Origin: Streptomyces tuirus
GTDB taxonomy: Bacteria > Actinomycetota > Actinomycetes > Streptomycetales > Streptomycetaceae
NCBI RefSeq assembly: GCF_014701095.1
Contig: NZ_AP023439.1
Coordinates: 2,778,001-2,842,000, forward strand
DNA: 64,000 bases
Direction of reading: 5' to 3'
A program made the position numbers and the translations under genes. The notes below the pieces were generated by a model. That model was not told the origin of the DNA. It made no database searches and worked only from the letters and a program-made list of their open reading frames with translations. This document shows positions 47,367 through 56,370 of the stretch, in pieces. Position 1 is the first letter of the stretch; the number at the start of each line of letters is the position of its first letter.

Positions 47367-48707
47367 ATGACCGTCAACGACGATGTCCTGCTTGTCCACG
47401 GCGGAACCCCGCTGGAGGGCGAGATCCGTGTCCGCGGTGCGAAGAACCTCGTACCGAAGGCCATGGTCGCAGCGCTGCTGGGCAGCGCTCCGAGCCGGCT
47501 GCGCAATGTTCCGGACATCCGCGACGTTCGAGTCGTACGGGGTCTGCTGCAGCTGCACGGTGTGACGGTCCGTCCGGGTGACGAGCCCGGCGAACTGGTG
47601 ATGGATCCGACGCGCGTGGAGAGCGCCAACGTCGCTGACATCGATGCCCACGCGGGTTCGAGCCGTATCCCGATCCTGTTCTGCGGCCCGCTGCTGCACC
47701 GCCTCGGCCACGCGTTCATCCCCGGCCTCGGCGGCTGCGACATCGGCGGCCGGCCCATCGACTTCCACTTCGAGGTGCTGCGGCAGTTCGGCGCGAAGAT
47801 CGAGAAGCGGGCGGACGGCCAGTACCTGGAGGCGCCCCGGCGGCTGCGCGGTACGAAGATCGCGCTGCCGTACCCGTCCGTCGGCGCCACCGAGCAGGTG
47901 CTGCTGACGGCCGTCCTCGCGGAGGGCGTCACGGAGCTGTCCAACGCGGCTGTCGAGCCGGAGATCGAGGACCTCATCTGCGTCCTGCAGAAGATGGGCG
48001 CGATCATCGCGATGGACACCGACCGGACGATCCGCATCACCGGTGTGGACCAGCTCGGCGGCTACAACCACCGCGCCCTCCCGGACCGCCTGGAGGCCGC
48101 GTCCTGGGCGTCGGCGGCGCTGGCGACCGAGGGCAACATCTACATCCGCGGGGCGCAGCAGCGCTCGATGATGACGTTCCTGAACACCTACCGGAAGGTG
48201 GGCGGTGCCTTCGAGATCGACGACGAGGGCATCCGCTTCTGGCACCCCGGCGGCCAGCTGAAGTCCATCGCGCTGGAGACGGACGTCCACCCGGGCTTCC
48301 AGACCGACTGGCAGCAGCCGCTGGTGGTCGCCCTGACCCAGGCCACGGGCCTGTCCATCATCCACGAGACGGTCTACGAGTCCCGCCTCGGCTTCACGTC
48401 CGCGCTGAACCAGATGGGCGCGCACATCCAGCTCTACCGCGAGTGCCTGGGCGGCTCGAACTGCCGCTTCGGCCAGCGCAACTTCCTGCACTCGGCCGTC
48501 GTATCGGGCCCGACGAAGCTCCAGGGCGCTGACCTGGTCATCCCCGACCTCCGCGGCGGCTTCTCGTACCTGATCGCGGCCCTGGCGGCCCAGGGCACGT
48601 CCCGCGTCCACGGCATCGGCCTCATCAACCGCGGCTACGAGAACTTCATGGAGAAGTTGATGGAGCTGGGCGCGAAGGTGGAGCTGCCGGGGAAGGCGCT
48701 CGGCTAG
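47367..48707 (+). CDS. murA: UDP-N-acetylglucosamine 1-carboxyvinyltransferase
   Basis: 446 residues, EPSP-synthase-like fold. GAKNLVPKAMVAALLG at the N-terminus, the catalytic loop PGLGGCDIGGRPIDFH with the cysteine that fosfomycin attacks, and QRSMMTFLNTYRKVGG are all present. It makes the first committed precursor of peptidoglycan. Start ATG 47367. The last 61 bases of the gene are repeated exactly 65 bases downstream (see repeat). Confidence 0.93.
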   Translation: MTVNDDVLLVHGGTPLEGEIRVRGAKNLVPKAMVAALLGSAPSRLRNVPDIRDVRVVRGLLQLHGVTVRPGDEPGELVMDPTRVESANVADIDAHAGSSRIPILFCGPLLHRLGHAFIPGLGGCDIGGRPIDFHFEVLRQFGAKIEKRADGQYLEAPRRLRGTKIALPYPSVGATEQVLLTAVLAEGVTELSNAAVEPEIEDLICVLQKMGAIIAMDTDRTIRITGVDQLGGYNHRALPDRLEAASWASAALATEGNIYIRGAQQRSMMTFLNTYRKVGGAFEIDDEGIRFWHPGGQLKSIALETDVHPGFQTDWQQPLVVALTQATGLSIIHETVYESRLGFTSALNQMGAHIQLYRECLGGSNCRFGQRNFLHSAVVSGPTKLQGADLVIPDLRGGFSYLIAALAAQGTSRVHGIGLINRGYENFMEKLMELGAKVELPGKALG

Positions 48708-48833
48708 ACCGGACCGCAGCGGCCACGCCCGTCCGGCTGGGGGTCCGGGGGTCATCCCCCGGGCAAGCACAGCATGGAGAAGTTGATGGAGCTGGGCGCG
48801 AAGGTGGAGCTGCCGGGGAAGGCGCTCGGCTAG
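48647..48833. repeat. Exact 61-bp duplication of the murA 3' end
   Basis: 48647-48707 and 48773-48833 are identical, both ending in the stop codon TAG. The second copy follows a GGGTCCGGGGGTCATCCCCC hairpin and has no start of its own. The sequence on both sides of the two copies differs. Confidence 0.9.
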
Positions 48834-48851
48834 TCCCCCAAGCCCGTGCAC

Positions 48852-48892
48852 GCCGAGGGGCGGCCACCTGAACCAGGTGGCCGCCCCTCGGC
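48852..48892. terminator. murA terminator
   Basis: Perfect 19-bp stem (48852-48870 with 48874-48892) with a 3-base loop, just after the duplicated tail. Confidence 0.85.
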
Positions 48893-48916
48893 ATGTCATG
48901 CGGCTCTCGGCGGGCT

Positions 48917-48980
48917 CGCGCCCCAAAGGGGCGCGGGAAACTGCGCGGCCGGCCACAGGCGGGCCCGCAGTCGCCCACGG
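48917..48980. repeat. Dispersed GC-rich intergenic element, copy 3
   Basis: CGCGCCCCAAAGGGGCGCGGGAAACTGCGCGGCCGGCCAC, a shortened relative of copies 1 and 2. Confidence 0.5.
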
Positions 48981-48995
48981 CGCACGATGGAACGC

Positions 48996-49277
48996 TTACT
49001 TGCCCTTGGCGGCTTCCTTGAGCTTCGAGCCCGCGGAGACCTTCACGCTGTAGCCGGCGGGGATCTGGATGGGCTCGCCGGTCTGCGGGTTGCGGGCGGT
49101 GCGAGCGGCACGGTGCGTGCGCTCGAAGGTCAGGAAGCCGGGGATGGTGACCTTCTCGTCGCCCTTGGAGACGATGTCGCCGACGACCTCGGCGAACGCG
49201 GCCAGCACGGCGTCGGCGTCCTTGCGAGTCACCTCGGCGCGGTCGGCCAGCGCGGCCACCAGCTCACTGCGGTTCAT
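48996..49277 (-). CDS. hup: DNA-binding protein HU
   Basis: 93 residues. MNRSELVAALADRAEVTRKDADAVL at the N-terminus and the DNA-binding arm GFLTFERTHRAARTARNPQTGEPIQI are textbook HU. It wraps the nucleoid and belongs to the growth-phase HupA type, not the lysine-tailed HupS. In S. coelicolor HupA lies beside murA and malic enzyme, as here. The long gap upstream (49278-49579) probably holds its promoter; no gene is seen there. Confidence 0.95.
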   Translation of the reverse strand: MNRSELVAALADRAEVTRKDADAVLAAFAEVVGDIVSKGDEKVTIPGFLTFERTHRAARTARNPQTGEPIQIPAGYSVKVSAGSKLKEAAKGK

Positions 49278-49579
49278 TTTGTTACTCCCGTGTTCATCTT
49301 GCCGTTGAGGCGTCAGATCGAAGCCGATGCTGCCAGGGTCCTCGATGAGTCCCCGGACCCGGGTCCGTCGTCAGACCCTCGCGCCCAGGGACGCATCCTG
49401 CCCCTACCTGCGGCGGGAAAGCCAATCCGGCACCCGCAGGAGTCGTGAGAACACCCTTGGGGAGTCACACGAAAAGAGGGCCTGAGCCTTGCGCCACGAT
49501 AGCTCCGCTGCTGACAGGGTTCTTGCGACGCGCCGGGTTCCAGGCTGCCGTGGGGTTACTCACAGTCCGGGCAGACCAT

Positions 49580-49611
49580 GCCGTCCGGACCGCCGCAGCG
49601 GCCCGGACGGC
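49580..49611 (-). terminator. terminator of malic enzyme
   Basis: A 14-bp stem (49580-49593 with 49598-49611) with one non-Watson-Crick position and loop CGCA, just beyond the malic-enzyme stop. Confidence 0.7.
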
Positions 49612-49618
49612 CTCGGCC

Positions 49619-51052
49619 TCAGAGACCGGACGCGCTGCCCGCCCCCGCGCCGACCGCCTTGGCGGCCTCGCGCACGGCGCCGGCGACCGCGCCCGCGACC
49701 TTGTCGTTGAAGACGCTCGGAATGATGTAGTTCGGGTTCAGCTCGTCCTCGGTCACCACGTCCGCCAGGGCCGTCGCGGCGGCCAGCATCATCTCGGTGT
49801 TGACCGTCCGGGACTGCGCGTCCAGCAGACCGCGGAAGACACCCGGGAAGACCAGCACGTTGTTGATCTGGTTCGGGAAGTCCGAGCGGCCGGTCGCGAC
49901 AACGGCCGCGGTCTGGCGGGCGATTGCCGGGTCGACCTCGGGGTCGGGGTTCGCAAGCGCGAACACGATGGCGCCGTCGGCCATGGCGGCCACGTCGTCG
50001 CCGTCGAGGACGTTCGGGGCGGAGACGCCGATGAAGACGTCGGCGCCGCGCACGGCCTCCTTGAGGATGCCCGTGAGGCCCTCGGGGTTGGTGTTGTCGG
50101 CGATCCAGCGCAGCGCCGAGTCGGGGGCGGCGTCCACCAGGTCCTCGCGGCCCGCGTGCACGACGCCGTGGATGTCGGCGACGACTGCGTTCTTGACGCC
50201 CGCGGCGAGCAGCAGCTTCAGGATCGCCGTACCGGCCGCGCCGGCGCCGGACATGACGACGCGGATGTTCTCGATGGCCTTGCCGGTGACGCGCAGCGCG
50301 TTCGTCAGGGCGGCGAGGACGACGATCGCGGTGCCGTGCTGGTCGTCGTGGAAGACGGGGATGTCGAGGGCCTCGCGCAGCCGGGCCTCGATCTCGAAGC
50401 AGCGGGGGGCGGAGATGTCCTCGAGGTTGATGCCCGCGAAGCCCGGGGCGATCGCCTTGACGATCTCGACGATGGCGTCGGTGTCCTGGGTGTCGAGGCA
50501 GATCGGCCAGGCGTCGATGCCGGCGAACCGCTTGAAGAGGGCCGCCTTGCCCTCCATGACGGGCAGCGCGGCCTTGGGGCCGATGTTGCCCAGGCCCAGC
50601 ACGGCGGAGCCGTCCGTCACGACCGCAACGGAGTTGCGCTTGATGGTGAGGCGGCGGGCGTCCTCGGGGTTCTCGGCGATCGCCATGCACACGCGGGCGA
50701 CGCCCGGCGTGTAGACCATGGACAGGTCGTCACGGTTGCGGATGGGGTGCTTCGACGCCATCTCGATCTTGCCGCCGAGGTGCATGAGGAAGGTCCGGTC
50801 CGAGACCTTGCCCAGCGTGACGCCCTCGATGCCGCGGAGTTCCTCCACGATCTCGTCCGCGTGCGCGGTCGACGACGCCGCGATGGTGACGTCGATACGG
50901 AGCTTCTCGTGGCCGGATGCGGTGACGTCGAGGCCGGTCACCGAGCCTCCGGAGGACTCCACGGCGGTGGTGAGCTGCGAGACGGCGGTTCCGCTCGCGG
51001 GCACCTCCAGCCGGACCGTCATCGAGTAGGAGACGCTGGGCGCCGTTGCCAT
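49619..51052 (-). CDS. NAD(P)-dependent malic enzyme with N-terminal ACT-like domain
   Basis: 477 residues. The first 85 residues look like an ACT domain (VSYSMTVRLEVPAS, GVTLGKVSDRTFLMHLGG). The catalytic part starts at SMVYTPGVARVCMAIA, with the Lys/Asp region GLGNIGPKAALPVMEGKAAL, PVFHDDQHGTAIVVLA and the Rossmann motif VMSGAGAAGTAI. It decarboxylates malate to pyruvate. The ACT domain suggests amino-acid or other effector control. ATG 51052. Confidence 0.93.
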   Translation of the reverse strand: MATAPSVSYSMTVRLEVPASGTAVSQLTTAVESSGGSVTGLDVTASGHEKLRIDVTIAASSTAHADEIVEELRGIEGVTLGKVSDRTFLMHLGGKIEMASKHPIRNRDDLSMVYTPGVARVCMAIAENPEDARRLTIKRNSVAVVTDGSAVLGLGNIGPKAALPVMEGKAALFKRFAGIDAWPICLDTQDTDAIVEIVKAIAPGFAGINLEDISAPRCFEIEARLREALDIPVFHDDQHGTAIVVLAALTNALRVTGKAIENIRVVMSGAGAAGTAILKLLLAAGVKNAVVADIHGVVHAGREDLVDAAPDSALRWIADNTNPEGLTGILKEAVRGADVFIGVSAPNVLDGDDVAAMADGAIVFALANPDPEVDPAIARQTAAVVATGRSDFPNQINNVLVFPGVFRGLLDAQSRTVNTEMMLAAATALADVVTEDELNPNYIIPSVFNDKVAGAVAGAVREAAKAVGAGAGSASGL

Positions 51053-51180
51053 GGCCGACTTCCTCTGCTTTCACCTGACGCTGATTTGTGCCGTCCGATC
51101 GTCGCACCTACCGCTGAGTAGCAGGTAGCCGCCCTTGATTGCGAACGTTTTGTTCGTGGAATGGGGCGGAATGGGGCAGC

Positions 51181-51345
51181 AAAAAGAGACCCACGTCACG
51201 TGGACGTGGGTCTCTTCTCGAGTAGGTGGCACCGACCCGCCATGCTCGCCTCGCGGCAAGTGGTCGCTCGTAGCGACGAAGGTTGGGCCCGGGGGCTTGG
51301 ATCGGGCCGGCGCCACGTCCAGGCTAACAAACAGATCCCGTAAGG
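51181..51345 (-). ncRNA. Candidate structured RNA with terminator, between helD and malic enzyme
   Basis: Read on the minus strand, 51316-51303 pairs with 51239-51226 over 14 base pairs, two of them G-U. Inside lie GUCGCU-ACG-AGCGAC (51263-51277) and CUUGCC-GCGA-GGCGAG (51245-51260) with a GNRA loop. The terminator AAGAGACCCACGTC (51184-51216 overall) with a T run follows. The G-U pairs would be A-C mismatches on the plus strand, which fixes the strand. It could be a stand-alone sRNA or a leader of the malic-enzyme gene. No known riboswitch class matches. Confidence 0.6.
51184..51216 (-). terminator. terminator of the structured RNA / helD region
   Basis: Perfect 14-bp stem (51184-51197 with 51203-51216), loop ACGTG, followed by TTTTT on the minus strand. 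It is a textbook intrinsic terminator. Confidence 0.9.
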
Positions 51346-51355
51346 CCATTCCCGT

Positions 51356-51377
51356 ACCGGTAGTTCATTTCACCGGT
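51356..51377. promoter_or_regulatory. Two ACCGGT boxes upstream of the structured RNA
   Basis: ACCGGT at 51356-51361 and 51372-51377, 16 bases apart, just after the helD stop. They are possible operator half-sites for the RNA promoter. I see no convincing -35/-10 pair. Confidence 0.3.
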
Positions 51378-51393
51378 AAGTGGGTATCGGGTC

Positions 51394-53691
51394 TCACTCC
51401 CTGAGCAGGTCCGGAACTCCCGCCGCGTCGGGCTCGTCCCGGTCGGCCGAGACGACCGTGAGCTGCTGGGTGGCCCGGGTCAGCGCGACATAGAGGACGC
51501 GCAGACCGGCCGGGGACTCGTCGGCGATCTCCGCCGGGGAGACCACGACCGTCGCGTCGTACTCCAGGCCCTTGGCCTCCAGGCTGCCGAGGGCCACGAC
51601 CCGGTCGCCGAGACCGGTGAGCCAGCGGCGGGCCTCCTCGCGCCGCTGCATGGCGACGACCACGCCGACGGTGCCGTCGACGCGCTCCAGCAGCCGGGCG
51701 GCCTCGTCGCGGACGGTGGCGCCCAGCGTGTCCTCGACGACGGTGAAGCGGGGTTCGACGCCGGTGGAGCGGACGGCCTTCGGCGACACGGAACCGGGCA
51801 TGGCGAGGGCCAGGACCTTCGAGGCCAGTTCGGCGATCTCGGCCGGGTTGCGGTAGTTCACCGTGAGCTCGAAGCGGCGGCGGGGGCGGGTGCCGAGCGC
51901 CTCGTCACGGGCCTCGGCGGCCTCGTCCGGGTCTGACCAGGAGGACTGCGCCGGGTCGCCGACGACCGTCCAGGTGGCGTGCCGGCCGCGGCGGCCGACC
52001 ATGCGCCACTGCATCGGGGTGAGGTCCTGGGCCTCGTCGACGATGACGTGGGCGTACTCGACGCGCTCCTGGGCGAGGCGTTCGGCGCGCTCGCGCTGCG
52101 ACTCCTCGCGCACCGGCATCAGCTCCTCCAGGCCGGTGAGCTGGTCCAGCGGGTCCAGTTCGCGCTTCCTGCGGGGGCGGGCCGGGGCGCCGAGGATGGC
52201 CTGGAGCTCGTCGAGCAGCGCGATGTCGTGCACCGTGCGGCCCTCGCGCCGCAGCGAGCGGGCGACCTTGCGGACCTCGCCGGGGGTGAGGATCCGCCGG
52301 GCCCAGCGGCCGAGGCGCCGTTCGTCGGCCATGGCGTCCAGGACGGCCGCCGGGGTCAGCTCCGGCCACCAGGCGTCGAAGAAGGCGATGAAGGCGTCCT
52401 CGGAGGTGATGTCCTCGTCGAAGGAGGAGCGCAGCTCGGCCGCGAGTTCGGGGTCGGAGTGCCGGCCGGCCGCGCCGGACCGCTCCCACAGGGCGTCCAG
52501 GAGGAGCTTGCGGGCGCGCGGGCGCAGCAGGTTCACGGGGGCGGTACCGCCGAGGGCGGCGCGGCGGATGCCGGCGAGCTCCTCGGCCTCCAGCTCCAGG
52601 CGGCGTCCGAAGGCGACCACACGCAGCCGGGCCGGTGAATCGTTCAGCTCCAGGGCGCCGCGCGCGGCCTTGCGCAGCACCTTCAGCATGCGCGAGGAGC
52701 CCTTGGCGCGGGCCACGGACGGGGAGTCGTAGAGGGTGGCCTCGGCGCCCTCGACCAGGGAGCCGATGGCGCGGATGGCGACCTGGCCCTCCTCGCCGAG
52801 GGAGGGCAGCACGCCCTCGGTGTAGGCGACGAGCAGCGGGGTGGGCGAGACGATCAGGATGCCACCCGCGTAGCGGCGCCGGTCCTGGTAGAGGAGGTAG
52901 GCGGCGCGGTGCAGGGCGACGGCGGTCTTGCCGGTGCCCGGCCCGCCCTCGACGTACGTCACGGAGGCGGCGGGGGCGCGGATGACCAGGTCCTGCTCGG
53001 CCTGGATGGAGGCGACGATGTCGCGCATGGTGTGGCTGCGGGCCTGGCCGAGCGCGGCCATCAGGGCGCCGTCGCCGATGGCGGGCAGCTCGTCGCCGTC
53101 GAGGTACGCCGTGAGCTCGGGGCGCATCAGGTCGTCCTCGACGCCCAGCACCTGGCGGCCCTTGGAGCGGATGACGCGGCGCCGGACGACCCGGCCGGGG
53201 TCGACCGGGGTGGAGCGGTAGAAGGGGGCGGCGGCCGGGGCCCGCCAGTCGATGACCAGCGGCGTGTAGTCCTGGTCGAGGACACCGATGCGGCCGATGT
53301 GCAGGGTCTCGGCGATGTCGGCGGTGTTGTCGGGGCGTACGGCCCCTTCCGCCGGCTCGACGGCGGTGTACGCCCCGTCGGGGCCCTTCTTGCCGTCCTT
53401 GCCGGTCAGCAGGTCGATACGGCCGAAGAGGAAGTCCTCGAACTCGTTGTTGAGCCGGTTGAGGTGGATGCCCGCGCGGAAGACCTGGGCGTCCCGCTCG
53501 GCGAGTGCGCCGGGGGTGCCGACCTGGCCGCGCCGGGCCGCGTCGTGCATGAGGAACTCCGCCTCGTGGATCTTCTCCTCGAGGCGCCGGTACACCCGGT
53601 CCAGGTGTTCCTGTTCGACGTCGATCTCCCGGTCACGAACCGAGTCGTGCACCGAACCGACCGCGTCTTGTCTGTGAGCCTGAGCGGCCAC
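51394..53691 (-). CDS. HelD-type UvrD-family ATPase (RNA polymerase recycling)
   Basis: 765 residues. The N-terminal coiled coil (EQEHLDRVYRRLEEKIHEAEFLMHDAA) is typical of HelD, which inserts into RNA polymerase. Walker A GGPGTGKTAVALHR, VIVDEAQDLTPMQW (Walker B), VVGDPAQSS and the C-terminal VLYVALTRATQQL motif show a superfamily 1 motor. HelD releases stalled RNA polymerase and in some actinobacteria protects against rifampicin. Start ATG 53691. The candidate RNA lies immediately downstream. Confidence 0.88.
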   Translation of the reverse strand: MAAQAHRQDAVGSVHDSVRDREIDVEQEHLDRVYRRLEEKIHEAEFLMHDAARRGQVGTPGALAERDAQVFRAGIHLNRLNNEFEDFLFGRIDLLTGKDGKKGPDGAYTAVEPAEGAVRPDNTADIAETLHIGRIGVLDQDYTPLVIDWRAPAAAPFYRSTPVDPGRVVRRRVIRSKGRQVLGVEDDLMRPELTAYLDGDELPAIGDGALMAALGQARSHTMRDIVASIQAEQDLVIRAPAASVTYVEGGPGTGKTAVALHRAAYLLYQDRRRYAGGILIVSPTPLLVAYTEGVLPSLGEEGQVAIRAIGSLVEGAEATLYDSPSVARAKGSSRMLKVLRKAARGALELNDSPARLRVVAFGRRLELEAEELAGIRRAALGGTAPVNLLRPRARKLLLDALWERSGAAGRHSDPELAAELRSSFDEDITSEDAFIAFFDAWWPELTPAAVLDAMADERRLGRWARRILTPGEVRKVARSLRREGRTVHDIALLDELQAILGAPARPRRKRELDPLDQLTGLEELMPVREESQRERAERLAQERVEYAHVIVDEAQDLTPMQWRMVGRRGRHATWTVVGDPAQSSWSDPDEAAEARDEALGTRPRRRFELTVNYRNPAEIAELASKVLALAMPGSVSPKAVRSTGVEPRFTVVEDTLGATVRDEAARLLERVDGTVGVVVAMQRREEARRWLTGLGDRVVALGSLEAKGLEYDATVVVSPAEIADESPAGLRVLYVALTRATQQLTVVSADRDEPDAAGVPDLLRE

Positions 53692-53762
53692 CGGGCCCCC
53701 TTCTGACGTGCTGGGCAGCCGTCAACCGTACGCGAAGGGGACCCCTGGAAGCTACGGGCCGG

Positions 53763-53801
53763 CGGCAGGCGCGGGAAGGGTTGCCCCAATGGCGCCTGCC
53801 G
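53763..53801 (-). terminator. terminator of sigU-rsuA
   Basis: CGGCAGGCGC (53763-53772) pairs with GCGCCTGCCG (53792-53801) over a 19-base loop that contains its own GGG/CCC pairing. Confidence 0.6.
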
Positions 53802-53816
53802 TACGGCCGAACAGTC

Positions 53817-54650
53817 CTATGCGTCGACCTCGACCAGTCGCTTGCCGTCGAAGGTCACGACCTCGAAGTGGTCGATCTCGTTCGGATCGAAGGCGGCACC
53901 GCCCTGGACGTACAGCGGCTGCTTGGCCTTCTCGGTCTTGGCGTCGGGCAGGCCGTAGCCCCACTCCGGGACGGACCAGGAGGACAGGGTCTCGCGCTCG
54001 CCGTTCTTGCCGACCGCGACGAGGGCGCACTTGAGCGGGCCCTTGACGTTCTTCAGCTCCAGGACCATGCCCGTGCCCCAGTCCTTCTTCTGGAGGGCGA
54101 CGGTGGCGGAGACCTTGGTGGTCGGGTCGGTGGCGGTGATCTTGTCGGAGATGCCCTCGAAGGCCGCCTTGGCGGGGCTCGCCGCGAGCGGGCGGTTCTC
54201 CGTGCCGCTGCCGCCGTCGCCGCCGCCGTTCGTCGCGACCGCGACGAAGGGGCCGCCGATGATCAGCGCACCGGCCGCGGCCACCATGTAGAAGCTGCGG
54301 CGGCGCTTCTGGGCGCGGCGGTCGGCGACCTCGTCGACCAGCTTCTCCACCAGGCGCGGCCTGGGCTTCGCGGACAGCGACTCGCCGATCGCGGGCGTGC
54401 TTCCGGAGCCGGGCAGATCGGCGAGGGCGGCGAGCATCGGCTCCATGCCGGCCAGTTCGTCGAGCTGCTGGGCGCACCATTCGCAGGTGGCGAGGTGGGC
54501 CTCGAAAGCGGTTGCCTCGGCGTCGTCGAGGATGCCGAGGGCGTAGGCGCCGACGGTCTCGTGCTCATTCGGCACCGGGGACTCCTGCATGGGTCCAGAC
54601 ATACCCATGCCTCCCGTACCGAATCCCTGGTTACCCCCGTAAACACTCAT
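53817..54650 (-). CDS. rsuA: Zinc-containing membrane anti-sigma factor RsuA
   Basis: 277 residues. An N-terminal ZAS-type motif HLATCEWCAQQL (H-x3-C-x2-C) holds zinc and binds the sigma factor. One transmembrane helix lies in the middle (SFYMVAAAGALIIGGPFVAV), and an extracytoplasmic anti-sigma-K/RskA-like domain follows. The start overlaps the sigma stop (TGATG at 54648-54652). Release of the sigma factor by regulated cleavage is expected. Confidence 0.88.
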   Translation of the reverse strand: MSVYGGNQGFGTGGMGMSGPMQESPVPNEHETVGAYALGILDDAEATAFEAHLATCEWCAQQLDELAGMEPMLAALADLPGSGSTPAIGESLSAKPRPRLVEKLVDEVADRRAQKRRRSFYMVAAAGALIIGGPFVAVATNGGGDGGSGTENRPLAASPAKAAFEGISDKITATDPTTKVSATVALQKKDWGTGMVLELKNVKGPLKCALVAVGKNGERETLSSWSVPEWGYGLPDAKTEKAKQPLYVQGGAAFDPNEIDHFEVVTFDGKRLVEVDA

Positions 54651-55207
54651 CACGCCGTCACCCCCCGCTCCTCCAGTGCCAGCTTCATCGAACGCAGGGC
54701 GTAGAACACCCTGGAGCGGACGGTTCCGCTGGGTATGCCCAGGGTCTCGGCCGCCTCGTTGACGGTACGCCCCTTGAAATACGTCTCGACAAGCACCTCC
54801 CGGTGGGCAGGGGTCAGGTCGTCGAGTGCGTCCGAGAGAGTCATCAGCCAGAGCGCCTTGTCGATCTCGTCCTCCGCGGGGATGACCTCCAGCGGCGACG
54901 GGTCGACCTCCTGCGGCCGGGCCTGCCGGCTGCGGTGGCCGTCGATGACGATGCGCCGGGCGACCGTCACCAGCCAGGGGCGTACCGATCCGGTCGCTCG
55001 ATTGAGCTGACCGGCGTTCTTCCAGGCACGGATGAGCGTCTCCTGCACGACGTCCTCGGCGCGCTGCCGGTCTCCGGCGACCAGGCGCAGGACATACGCA
55101 AGCAGGGGTCCGGCGTGTTCGCGATAGAGCGCACGCATCAGCTCCTCGTCGGGTTCCGAGGGCTGGGACATGCGATGTCGGGCCCTCGGTGCTCGTTCAT
55201 TGGCCAC
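54650..55207 (-). CDS. sigU: ECF sigma factor SigU
   Basis: 185 residues. Region 2: EELMRALYREHAGPLLAYVLRL with AEDVVQETLIRAWKN; region 4: LTPAHREVLVETYFKGRTVNEAAETLGIPSGTVRSRVFYALRSM. The subtype is close to mycobacterial SigL. The GTG at 55207 follows AAGGA at spacing 7. SigU overproduction blocks aerial growth and changes protein secretion in S. coelicolor. Naming rests on gene order with RsuA. Confidence 0.85.
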   Translation of the reverse strand: MANERAPRARHRMSQPSEPDEELMRALYREHAGPLLAYVLRLVAGDRQRAEDVVQETLIRAWKNAGQLNRATGSVRPWLVTVARRIVIDGHRSRQARPQEVDPSPLEVIPAEDEIDKALWLMTLSDALDDLTPAHREVLVETYFKGRTVNEAAETLGIPSGTVRSRVFYALRSMKLALEERGVTA

Positions 55208-55413
55208 GACGGAATCCTTGCGCACGCCCACCTCCGATGTCCGGGGGTTCCCCCAGTCGGTCGCTCCCCATGCCGTACGGATGCGAGCGGTTGGGCGTTC
55301 AAAGAGACCCGACAGATTTCTTCGGGATGACGTGACGAGCGGGACATGGAGTTACATTCCCACCCCGCGTTCTTTACATATCCGCCACATCGGCAAGATC
55401 GAGCCAGGCCTTC

Positions 55414-55429
55414 CCTACGGTGGCGTAGG
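55414..55429. promoter_or_regulatory. Orphan TetR-like palindrome CCTACG-GTGG-CGTAGG
   Basis: Perfect 6-4-6 inverted repeat in the gap between sigU and the CGNR gene (55208-55523). No divergent regulator or target gene lies beside it. Confidence 0.4.
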
Positions 55430-55523
55430 TAAACGACATGTAATCGAAATCACTTCGACTCCACGGTCGCAGAAGTCGCATTTAGGGCAGGGAAATTGAG
55501 TGCACGGACCACCCAATTCCGTT

Positions 55524-56117
55524 TTACGCGCGGGCGAGTGCCGCGCGGCGGCGGTGCCGGGCGACGCGTTCGCGGTTCCCGCAGACCTCACTGGAGCACC
55601 AGCGCCTCCTGCGGCCCCGGGACGTGTCGAGATACACGATGGGGCAGTTGTCCCCCTCGCACTGGCGCAGGGCCGCGCGGGCGACGGGGTCGGTCAGCAG
55701 GTCAACGGCGTCCCGGGCGACGGCCGCGAGCAGGGCGGCGCAGCCGGGCGGGCCGTCCAACCGCCGCAGCAGCTGGCCGTCTTCGCCGCGGACCGCGCGC
55801 GGGGCCGGGGGCGCGGTGCCGGCCAGGTCGTTGACCCGGGCGAGGGCGAGGTCGTACGTCGCGGCTCCCGGTCTCGGCCGGCAGCGCACCAACCGGTCGA
55901 TCTGGGCGCGCAGTTCACGGAAGGCCAGCAGCCAGCCGGTGTCGGCGTGGGCCAGGGCGGTGTCCGCGGGGACGAGTCCGGAGCCGGTGATCCAGGCGCG
56001 CAGCACGTCCAGGGACTCGAGCCGTTCCTCCGGATGCGTGGTGGAGAGCAGGTCCAGGCAGATCCGCCCGGCGTCGAACCGCAGCTCGTAGGGGGCCGTG
56101 GCCGTACCCAGTGCCAT
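55524..56117 (-). CDS. CGNR zinc-finger regulator
   Basis: 197 residues. The N-terminal ABATE domain (YELRFDAGRICLDLLSTTH, LRAWITGSGLV) is followed by a C-terminal CGNR zinc finger: CEGDNCPIVYLDTSRGRRRRWCSSEVCGNRERVARHRRR. Proteins of this kind are thought to be stress regulators. Start ATG 56117; the ribosome site is weak. Target genes unknown. Confidence 0.85.
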   Translation of the reverse strand: MALGTATAPYELRFDAGRICLDLLSTTHPEERLESLDVLRAWITGSGLVPADTALAHADTGWLLAFRELRAQIDRLVRCRPRPGAATYDLALARVNDLAGTAPPAPRAVRGEDGQLLRRLDGPPGCAALLAAVARDAVDLLTDPVARAALRQCEGDNCPIVYLDTSRGRRRRWCSSEVCGNRERVARHRRRAALARA

Positions 56118-56370
56118 GTGCCTGTCACCGCCTAGGGGTTCACCCCGTCGCGAGGGCTTCGGTGAGACGCGTCGCGTGGGACACCGACGAGAGGGCCGGT
56201 AAGCCGCTCCCTCTTACAGTGCCTGCCCGCCACGACGCCGAAAACCCCTCGCGCACACCTGGCCGCGCCGGAAACCGGCACGGGCCATCTGATCCGGCCA
56301 TGCGTGGAGCGGGGCGGGGGCCGATGGGGATCCACGCAGGGCGTCCTGCCTGGGCCGGGGGGATCCGAGC

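Noticed and set aside
48773..48833. A second murA or paralogous gene
   Set aside because: Only the last 61 bases are duplicated and there is no start codon.
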